Positions 55,078 through 62,000 of a stretch of DNA of 62,000 bases are shown here, piece by piece. The stretch's first letter is position 1, and every line of letters starts with the position of its first letter. The DNA is from Glandiceps talaboti (lineage: Eukaryota; Hemichordata; Enteropneusta; Spengelidae). The translations under genes and the position numbers were made by a program. The notes under the pieces were generated by a model. It made no database searches. It was not told the DNA's origin and worked only from the letters and a program-made list of their open reading frames with translations. The stretch is taken from assembly GCF_964340395.1 (NCBI RefSeq), contig NC_135564.1, forward strand, positions 11,305,391 through 11,367,390. The letters run 5' to 3'.

Positions 55078-57868
55078 ACACATAATTTTGACTAGAAAAT
55101 TGATGTTAATCATTCATTAGTGTGTCTTTTTCAGAGCTTGGTAAATGGGATACAAAGAACTGCTTCCAAATTCAACCTTTTGTGTGCGAGATAACTGAAG
55201 GTTTGTGTCAACTCTCAAGTTAAATCTGATGGTTTACTATTTTAAGAGCATAAAATGAAAAAAAAAACAGGACTAAGTACAGACCACTTCACTCAATGCG
55301 CACTTTATCATTCACAATTTTTATTTTTACATACAATTGCTGTTAATATTTTTAGTAATGGCAACATAGAAATACATACAGAGAGTCGTGTACATATGCG
55401 CACGCACGCACAAGATCGATCGATCGATCTATCTATCTATCTATCTATCTATCTGTCTGTCTGTCTATCTGTCTCTTTCTCCACCTATATTTACAGATGT
55501 TCTCATTGTCATTACTCTGACTGTTGTACACATTTCAGGACAAGATCCAGTTCCTTTGAACCCTGTCATTGGTACCGGCCACTGTGACCCAGGCTGGGAT
55601 CTCCATGGTGACTACTGTTACTATCTATCGTCTAATGCGTTAACTTTCAACACTGCTGCGGATGCCTGTGAAGATTTAGATGCCGTGCTTACAAGTATTG
55701 AAGACGCTGATGAACAGAGTTTTCTGACAGGTAAGCTACTGTCGTGGAATTTTCCTTCTGCACCTACATCGTAGTCGGTGACGAATTTTGACTTACTTCT
55801 GCATGAAAGGAATGCCTACAAGCTACCGCCGAGGGCGCTATACAGTGAAGCGGCCATCCGCAAACTTGAACGCATTGTAGGACTACGGTACAGTATAATT
55901 CTAGTCATGACAAATCGTAATCAGATCTTGGTCCTTGAAAAAATAATTGCCACTGTGAAATATCCAATATTCTTGGTCCATATGTGTATCTGTTCATCTA
56001 TTCATCCATTTATCATTTTATAAAGGCTAGGTGCATTAGGGAATTAGTGTAAATACAAAGACACTCTCTCGTAAGTATAAGGGTACCTATGTGATAATGG
56101 TCTGTAACGTCTCCGTTCACAGGTCGTGTGTACAGTATGGGTGCTTTTATGTGGATTGGTTTGCATGATTTCGATGGAGAAATGCAGTGGAAATGGCTCG
56201 ACGGTACACCGGTACGTAGGGTCTGTCATTCTAACCACACAGCAACGAATGCACAAGCATTCAACATGCCAGATTTTACTAAACTCTACATGAAAGAATA
56301 TTGAATTACACGGTAAATGTGGCCTGATTCTTACCTCGAAACTATAGTCTTGACAGGCAGCTAAATGTACGAGCACGGTCGGAAAGATAACAAGTGCAAT
56401 TAAAATCACAAAACCTGAAACAAAACGTTGTTTAGCTCAACAAAATTCTCACCGTCAACAGAGATACATGTATTTGTCGAACAAGTCGATAACATTATAC
56501 ATTGTAGCTGTATTAGTAAGATTTTTGTTGAATCAGACGATAAAATGTAGCAGTGTTGGTAAGATATTTGTTGAGTCAGATGAATCGGATGAAATGTAAC
56601 ACTGTTGGTAAGATTTTGTTGAATCAGACGATACAATGTAGCAGTGTTGGTAAGATTGTTGTTGAGTCAGATGAATCGGCTAAAATGTAACACTGTTGGT
56701 AAGATTTTGTTGAATCAGACGATAAAATGTAGCAGTGTTGGTAAGATTGTTGTTGAGTCAGATGAATCGGCTAAAATGTAACACTGTTGGTAAGATTTTT
56801 GTTGACTCATAGATCAGACGATAAAATGTAGTACTGTTTTTTTGTTAAGCCCGACGACGCTTTGTTTCACGTTTCAGGATTTTAGATGAAAATGAACAAA
56901 AGAAACGATGTATGCATCGAAAATAAAAGTGGCTGTCTTAAACGTTTTTCTGTTTAAGAAAACTCCAACCCATTTTCATTTAAAACTGATACAAATATGC
57001 TATTCAGTGGTCACCACTTTCGGTTGACAAGTGTGAAATATTCATCCTTTCACAGTTCAACTTTACCAACTGGGCATACATGGAACCTAATGACATGGGT
57101 GTGGGCGAAGACTGCGTCCACATGTATGACACGGAACCTAGTCTTGGTGGATGGAATGATAGAAATTGTGACGAATATCTACGATACATCTGTAAGAAAA
57201 GAAAATGTAGGTGTAAACTACTACTATGGAAAATAAGCTATCGGCAAACCAAGATAACCACAAACTCAAACTATTGTTGACGTACCTGATAGATTACACA
57301 TGTGTAATAATAGCGATCATGTACATGTACGTGTATACGATCACACTGTAATCAAGATAGTTGAATGCGTAACCACTTGAGGGAGATTTGCTGACAGAGA
57401 CGCGACCCTACCATGTTTGTACGTAAACGGAATATCAACGTCCATTGATCACTTAACTCAACGTGTTGCAGCAATAGTTTAAGTTCATGTTAAGTTTAAC
57501 CTATACAGAAGAAGTTAGGGTCAATCACGATTCTTTCTTCCAAGACTTCTTCCAATCTCGTTGGTAGTTAACGTGCCGGATACATTGCAAACATTTTTTT
57601 TTTTAGAAACAACACTAAAACTTGACGGGGTTCTTATACTGAATTCAAAATCAAATTGCTATCTATCTTTGACATTTATTTTAAAGACATCATGTCATTG
57701 ACCAATAAAATCCGGACAGAATGGTTCTTAGCTCAATAATATTTGTAGAAGTCAGAGTTGATGATAAAACGTATACATTTGTTGTTCGATTTTTCTCTGT
57801 TTTTCAGATGTTGGAGGTGTAGTGACTAACGCCCCAAAGCCAACACGTAAGTCATACACATATACACG

Positions 57869-57934
<66 letters not shown>

Positions 57935-57935
57935 C

Positions 57936-57996
<61 letters not shown>

Positions 57997-58002
57997 CAAA
58001 CA

Positions 58003-58092
<90 letters not shown>

Positions 58093-61000
58093 TAATCAAT
58101 CAAAACTGGTTATATATAAAACAGTTTTGATTTTAATATAAGAACCGATTCTTCATTTCCTTAGACTCAAAAGCTCTTTTTTTTCTTTTCGTAAAATGTA
58201 GCTATTTTTGATCCACGGTGTGGTGGCGGGTATGAGTATGATGAGTCGACTAGTACTTGTTACAAATTTGTTATCGATGAATACCTAAAACAAGATGCTG
58301 CTGAAATGGAGTGCAGAAAGGGTGGAGGACATTTGTTGAGTATAGAGAACCACGCAGAACAAACACACATCAACGGTAAGTATGCCTTCTCGATCCCAAC
58401 TCCAAGTTCCACTCTTCAAAAAGAAAGCTTGTATAGACCTTCGCGCTAGACATTCAGCTCTGCTGGGAGGTTGCTTTCACCATATAATATAATGTTAGTT
58501 TTCACTGGCTCTGTTTGATACAACCACACACAACCAATAAGCTCCACGTTACACTGCCAGATATCTTTAGAGTGTAACTATTGTGCGGGTTGCGGGCTGC
58601 TGCGGGCCGCTGCGGGTCACTTTGTTCAGGTTGCGGGCTGCTGCGGGTCGCTGCGGGTAACTTTGTTCAGGTTGCGGGCTGCTGCGGGTCGCTGCGGACC
58701 TGGGAATGTAACTGTTGTGCGGGTTGCGGGTCACTGTGGGTTACTGTGGGGAGTGAGTTTAACTATTGTGCAGGCTGCGGGTTGCTATTTTTACTCACTT
58801 TTCAAAATCAAAGAACTTGTTGGCTGGCCACTGGGGGTAACTTATTGTGCAGGTATGGTCACATGCGACACGCACTGTATTATTCGATAACTGCACACAA
58901 AATTTTGTATATTATACCCCCACCCCTAAACGTGATGGCTATTTTAAAACAATGATTATAGTTAGCATAGCATTGACCTCAGAAAATATCTCAATTCCAC
59001 CATTACAATGTACTTTAAATGATTACATAACATTAACTATTTGCTGTAACAGAGATGACAGTGGACCAACTTACAGGAAGTGGTCCTGTTGTTCTAAAAA
59101 AACACCAAGTCAAGATTATGGCTGAAATCTATCTTATACAATCAAATTAGTCTGACTAGTTACACAATGAATCCGATCCCACACACTACCCTGACCACAG
59201 TAAGATGACAACCAGTAGTCAGGCAGTAGTTTAATACATCACTGAGGAACAGAAAGGAATAGTGGAACAGCCACAACCTTGAAAGTGAATAACGAATAAT
59301 TGAATAATCAGTACATCCAGTAATTTTGTCTCTATTATTGTCACAGCAGAGCTCCAAAAAAAAAAATTAATCATCATCATAGTGAGGTTGACCGCCACCA
59401 TTGACTGAATACTTATGTGCTCATACAGATTATTTACGTATATATGTATTCATTTGTCATTATTTTTTGTAAACTTATATATGTATTGGATGATTTTATA
59501 CAAATAATTGTCGTTTGAACAACCCGCAAATTGACCCGCAAATTGACCCGCAGATCGACCCTCAGTTAGGCCTGTCGACCCGCAAAATAACGACACTGAT
59601 ATCTTTAAAAGTAGTGTAGCATGCGCAGTTTCTTATTAGCGTTTGCGCATTTGTATCAAACAGTCAGTGAACACTAACGTGAAGCGGATTGTATCTATCT
59701 CTCGCTTGTCGACAATGACTTTCCATATTAGTTAATTCATTCTGCGTTTACAAGTCTTAGCACAAACCGTTAACGGAGTATAGTGGTAGCGTTAATGCTT
59801 TATTGTGTGCGCATGACTGTTTAACATTTTGGGTGAAATACATGTCGGCCGGAATTGATGTTGAATTTGGCATTAAAATGATAAAATGAAACAAAAAATG
59901 TAGTGGGGTGTCTGAAAATGCGGGTCCAATGGAAACTCAAACCTTAGAGCCAGAAACTTTTCTATCGAAAGTATGTGCACAAACTAACTGGGGTTAATTT
60001 GCTTTTTTAATGTTGTAGCTCGCCTATACGGAGTCAATGCTCCCGTTCTTTGGATCGGCGCACAGGACAAATCCGTTGACGGAGGCTGGGAGTGGTGTGA
60101 TGGGACGCCCTTCGCATTTCTCAATTGGGCTGACGGTAAATGATACCCATTATCTCGGACATTTATCAGCCTGAGGTATTTGATGTATTGGTTGAGTGCT
60201 GATGGTCGAATGGGCAGAACGACCGGCTTGAAATTTGCACAAGCTCTCTGTTCAAACCTTGCTGCTGTCGTTAGATTCTGGCAATGTTTTAAATATATTC
60301 ACTAATAATGCTATGGATTTAATTGTATTGTTATTATTAAACGGATGTGGTGACGTCATAGGTTCGTGCCAGGAGTAATTAGTGTTTTATTTATATTTAC
60401 TCATTAGATGAACCAAACGACTATGACCTGGGTACTAGTGGAGAGGATTGCACTGAACTCCGTGTAAGTAATGGGAAATGGAATGACGAACGCTGCAGTA
60501 GTCAAGAAATTGGCTACATCTGTAAGAATAAAGGTGAGAGCAGCAGAAAATTATCGATTGCTATAAAATAATTGTTTATATTTGTATTCATATGTTGATG
60601 CATTACTGCCCAGGTGTAGGGGATTACCACCTTGTACTTCACTTTTGAATGGGTCTTATTAGTATGAACTACGATTCCATAGTTTGTAAAACGATCGATA
60701 ACACCTCACTGTTTTCTCTCTCCATATTTAGAAGTCCGAAATCTATGTATTAAAGTATCTCCACTTCTGTAGTCAGTGGACTTTTACGTTATACTTCGCT
60801 GGTCATATGAGACGGATATATGAGGTTATTTGTAGAATATTAGAGTCATTTATATACATCCAATGTACTAGTTAGTATATTTAAACACACATCAGCAGGT
60901 AGCTGTATGACAAGTGAGGTTACAGAATGATGATCGAAATTCACAGTTGAAACGCTCGTAGGCCAAATTTAGTTTTGTTCGTATAGCACCCTAAGGAATG

Positions 61001-61547
61001 ACAGCAGGGAATCATTATATCACCACCAGATTATTAGTCATGATTAGTAAAACAAATCTTTGATATGGTAAAATAGACCGTCTTATAATGTTACAAAATA
61101 CTATATTGGTCTACGATATAATGGTTGAGCACATTCAAATACAAAAGAGCAAGACATGCCTCGTACAAGTTAGTTCGATTATAGCCATGTCTCTACTTTC
61201 GTTTGCATTACTTACTATTTGTTTTCATTCATGTTTTGTTTTGTTTTGTTTGTTTGTTTGTTTGTTTGTTTGTTTGTTGGCTGATTGGCATCTTGGATTC
61301 CTTCCAACAGGCTTTATCGTTGATCATTTCGACGTATACCATGATACCATACTGAGTGGACATGATACGAAGACGGTCGATAGCGTCTATCCCGAAGACT
61401 GTGCACATCTGTGTATCGAAGAGACGACGTTTGTATGTAAATCTTTTGACTATGACAAAGTAAATACTAAATGTACTCTTAGTAATTCGGATCAAAGTGG
61501 TGGAGGATTGGATACTCGTAGACAAGATTATGATTACTATGAAGTTG
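42491..61547 (+). CDS. Multi-CTLD lectin with hevein-like and PAN domains, 3' end off-window
   Basis: Twenty exons join in phase: 42,491-42,539; 47,533-47,687; 48,160-48,272; 49,335-49,480; 50,660-50,871; 51,376-51,458; 51,636-51,736; 52,359-52,488; 53,214-53,296; 53,587-53,706; 54,286-54,474; 55,135-55,200; 55,539-55,730; 56,123-56,211; 57,056-57,206; 57,808-57,846; 58,202-58,375; 60,019-60,135; 60,408-60,533; 61,311-61,547. That is about 857 residues. Order: signal peptide (MKISTYVILLSSLVTLG), CTLD1 (17-154), CTLD2 (155-286), CTLD3 (287-482) split by a hevein-like domain (398-460), CTLD4 (483-626), linker, CTLD5 (640-778), PAN (779-857). It resembles a mannose-receptor-like secreted or surface lectin. 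CTLD1 has QPD (galactose type); CTLD2, 4 and 5 have EPN (mannose type). No membrane segment is in view. Donors GTTAAC (exon 7) and GTTTGT (exon 12) are weak but follow phase. Confidence 0.85.
44211..45605. repeat. 43-bp minisatellite, about 32 units
   Basis: The unit begins ACTAACATTGCTACATTTTA and contains TCCCCTGGGTCAACAAAAAC. Variant units with GTTATATTTTATCTGTTGTT recur at intervals, and near the end some units are shortened. The spliced lectin frame does not use it. Confidence 0.95.
45905..46100. repeat. 53-bp tandem repeat, about 3.5 units
   Basis: CGTGTAACATGGCCCACGCA starts at 45,910, 45,963, 46,016 and 46,069. The last unit is degenerate. The rest of the intron to 47,532 shows only a poly-G run near 46,313. 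Confidence 0.9.
47707..48000. repeat. (GT)n then (GTAT/GTAC)n in intron 2 of the lectin gene
   Basis: GT tract 47,707-47,800, then GTAT with a GTAC block near 47,905-47,940. It begins 20 bp after the exon 2 donor. Confidence 0.95.
49077..49208. repeat. (CT)n polypyrimidine tract in intron 3
   Basis: CT repeats with C-rich interruptions, about 130 bp before the exon 4 acceptor. The rest of intron 3 shows nothing. Confidence 0.95.
50936..51250. repeat. Pentanucleotide array with inverted second half, intron 5
   Basis: TCTAC pentamers grade into CCTAC, CGTAC, TGTAC and back to TCTAC. After TCTAGACAATTTTAGA the complement appears (GAGTAGAG, AGTACAGTAC). The halves could pair as a long hairpin. 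Confidence 0.8.
51467..51596. repeat. (GTAT)n and (GTTT)n in intron 6
   Basis: Fills most of the short intron between exons 6 and 7. Confidence 0.9.
53460..53570. repeat. (ACAAC/ACGAC)n pentanucleotide tract in intron 9
   Basis: Ends within 20 bp of the exon 10 acceptor and lies where the branch site would be expected. Confidence 0.85.
54286..54474 (+). other. Hevein-like chitin-binding domain exon (exon 11) inside CTLD3
   Basis: A 189-nt exon, phase 1 at both ends, acceptor CGCTAG and donor GTAATA. It encodes 63 residues with eight cysteines: GRCGPD, GGCDP, then PCCSAYGWCGNTFDHC, HCASC. CCSxYGWCGxT is the core of hevein/chitin-binding type 1 domains, where aromatic residues stack on GlcNAc. 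Being symmetric it can be included or skipped without changing frame. Its place, between the third and fourth conserved cysteine regions of CTLD3, would put a second sugar-binding module into the lectin long loop. Confidence 0.88.
55034..55083. repeat. (CA)n tract in intron 11
   Basis: Lies about 50 bp before the exon 12 acceptor. CA tracts near splice sites can bind hnRNP L-type proteins, so it is a candidate influence on exon 11/12 choice. The rest of the intron (54,475-55,033) shows nothing. Confidence 0.85.
55415..55475. repeat. (ATCG/ATCT/GTCT)n tract in intron 12
   Basis: Short tetranucleotide tract before exon 13; no function is evident. Confidence 0.85.
55539..57206 (+). other. CTLD4 exons (13-15) of the lectin gene
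   Basis: Exon 13 gives CDPGWDLHGDYCYYL and AADACEDLDAVLTSI, exon 14 FMWIGLHDFDGEMQWKWLDG, exon 15 NFTNWAYMEPNDM, GEDCVHM and GGWNDRNC. EPN and WND together make this a textbook calcium-dependent mannose-type CTLD. Phases are 1-1, 1-0 and 0-1. Confidence 0.9.
56500..56855. repeat. Minisatellite in intron 14, related to the intron 1 satellite but inverted
   Basis: A 91-bp higher-order unit (GCAGTGTTGG at 56,550, 56,641 and 56,732) is made of two diverged half-units. The reverse complement contains CACTGCTACATTTTATC and TTCAACAAAA, aligning along 43 bp with the unit at 44,211-45,605. Confidence 0.85.
57808..57846 (+). other. Exon 16: 13-residue linker between CTLD4 and CTLD5
   Basis: A 39-nt phase 1-1 exon (GGVVTNAPKPT) between TTTTTCAG and GTAAGT. 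Its Thr/Pro content suggests a short O-glycosylated spacer. It too could be skipped in frame. Confidence 0.7.
57868..58105. repeat. (AATC)n tetranucleotide array in intron 16
   Basis: About 240 bp starting 20 bp after the exon 16 donor and ending about 100 bp before exon 17. The Ser-Ile-Asn-Gln frame over it is an artefact. Confidence 0.95.
58202..60533 (+). other. CTLD5 exons (17-19) of the lectin gene
   Basis: Exon 17 gives CGGGYEYDESTSTCYKF and CRKGGGHLLSI, exon 18 VLWIGAQDKSVDGGWEW and FLNWAD, exon 19 DEPNDYDLGTSGEDC and KWNDERCSSQEIGYICK. EPN and WND predict mannose-type binding. All three exons are phase 1-1, unlike CTLD1 and 2. Confidence 0.9.
58570..59598. mobile_element. Non-autonomous hAT-like DNA transposon in intron 17
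   Basis: ATATCTTTA occurs directly at 58,561-58,569 and 59,599-59,607, a 9-bp (perhaps 8-bp) target duplication. The ends are imperfect inverted repeats: GAGTGTAACTATTGTGCGGG at left, and CAGTGTCGTTATTTTGCGGG at right on the minus strand. Next to each end lie GCGGGT-type subterminal repeats in opposite orientation (58,583-58,760 and 59,519-59,590). CAGTG ends and subterminal repeats suit hAT elements. No transposase is present. Confidence 0.7.
60534..61310. other. Intron 19 of the lectin gene
   Basis: Contains a TTTG tract (61,245-61,278) near the exon 20 acceptor CTTCCAACAG. A long plus frame from 61,088 runs through the intron into the PAN exon and is not the real protein start. Confidence 0.6.
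61311..61547 (+). other. PAN/Apple domain exon (exon 20)
   Basis: A 237-nt phase 1-1 exon. It shows DCAHLCIEE, FVCKSFDYDKVNTKC, LSNSD and YDYYE, the cysteine and aromatic pattern of PAN_1 domains, which bind protein or carbohydrate. Length (79 residues) is normal. The GTAAGG donor shows the gene continues past the window. Confidence 0.85.
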
Positions 61548-61602
61548 GTAAGGTTTCAAAGTTCTTACATTGCTGTGATGGAAGTAGTAGTTGTTCTAGT
61601 GG

Positions 61603-61660
61603 TGATTGGGGTGGGGTGGGGTGTGTAGGGTGGGGTGGGGTGGGATGGGGTGGCTTAGCT
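61603..61660 (+). repeat. G-rich tract able to form G-quadruplexes
   Basis: Runs of four or more G (GGGGTGGGGTG, GGGTGGGGTGGGG) just downstream of the exon 20 donor. Confidence 0.7.
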
Positions 61661-61747
61661 AGGTTTGGTTGCGGTCGCTTTACTCTAAAAGCTGCGTTGT
61701 TGGTTGCGGTGTGGGTGTAAGTGATATTAGGAATTTTGAAATGATAA

Positions 61748-62000
61748 TGACGACGACGACGACGACAACGATGATGATGATGATGACATTGTTGTTTTTG
61801 ATGATGATGATTATGACGGTGGTCTTGGTGGTTGTGGTGACGGTAATGTTGATGATGATGATGATTGTGGTGGCAATGGTGGCGATGGTGGTGATGATGA
61901 TGGTGATCGTGGTGGTTGTGGTTGTGATGATGATGATGGTGATGATGATATGATGGTGATGATGATGATGATGATCGTGGTGGTTGTGGTTGTGATGATG
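61748..62000 (+). repeat. (GAC)n then (GAT)n/(GTG)n trinucleotide array to the window end
   Basis: Imperfect GAT, GGT and GTG triplets run off the window. The Met-rich frame over it is an artefact. Confidence 0.9.

Larger units (their letters stand above)
52359..55200 (+). other. CTLD3 exons (8-10 and 12), interrupted by exon 11
   Basis: Exon 8 gives CAPGWKIFRGKCYQF and WTDAKHTCDAQGGHLVTI, exon 9 DIWIGIS, exon 10 DGVFAWVDKTSVSYTLW and TDCGSIYT, exon 12 ELGKWDTKNCFQIQPFVCE. QPT stands in place of QPD/EPN and WDT in place of WND, so canonical sugar binding is doubtful. Exons 10 and 12 join directly in phase (T-E-L-G-K-W) when exon 11 is skipped. Phases are 1-2, 2-1, 1-1 and 1-1. Confidence 0.85.

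Noticed and set aside
57822-58130. 102-residue Ser-Ile-Asn-Gln protein
   Set aside because: It runs from the real exon 16 through its splice donor into an AATC microsatellite.
61088-61310. Start codon at 61,088 for a separate PAN-domain gene
   Set aside because: The PAN exon has a good acceptor at 61,310 in the phase left by exon 19; the upstream frame is a retained intron read.

Overview
The window is AT-rich animal DNA, almost certainly from a marine invertebrate. Evidence: multi-exon genes with GT/AG introns, long microsatellites, a LINE with an APE endonuclease, a SINE, an LTR element, foldback elements, and C-type lectin, hevein-like and PAN domain families. The mix would suit a hemichordate, cephalochordate or lophotrochozoan; the sequence alone does not decide. 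The supplied single-frame ORFs miss most real coding sequence, so the genes were rebuilt here from splice sites and reading phase.

Left part (1-38,372): a minus-strand tandem array of four genes, called A, B, C and D, for a type II membrane protein resembling GDP-fucose O-fucosyltransferases. Each full copy has five coding exons: signal anchor, large catalytic exon, then three small exons. A (1,134-3,176) runs off the window start. B (6,129-10,287) is broken by a 4-bp duplication in exon 3. C (16,300-26,094) and D (33,575-37,795) look intact at 458 and 465 residues. A and C are one type and B and D another, because a two-gene block was duplicated: 1-10,861 matches 22,946-38,372. The second block differs by a 4.5-kb LINE with intact ORFs at 28,384-32,917. 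The first block stops exactly inside a decayed IS630/Tc1-like transposase. Between B and C lie a broken intronless PB1-like/zinc-finger gene (12,429-13,931), a foldback element with microsatellite ends (15,051-15,690), and, within intron 4 of gene C, a young non-autonomous LTR retrotransposon (16,595-20,197).

Middle (38,373-42,490): intergenic, with AT arrays, a SINE and a repeat carrying nuclear-receptor-like half-sites.

Right part (42,491-61,547 and beyond): one large plus-strand gene of at least 20 exons. It encodes a secreted or surface lectin: signal peptide, five C-type lectin domains (CTLDs), a short linker, and a PAN/Apple domain before the window ends. Its most striking feature is a phase 1-1, 189-nt exon (54,286-54,474) encoding an eight-cysteine hevein-type chitin-binding domain in the middle of CTLD3. 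Skipping that exon restores a normal CTLD, so the gene may switch between two sugar-binding architectures by splicing. Its introns carry two related minisatellites in opposite orientation and a 1-kb hAT-like non-autonomous transposon.

Taken together, the region pairs candidate glycan-modifying enzymes with a glycan-binding receptor, in a block reshaped by recent duplication and transposition. A functional link between the two is inference only.
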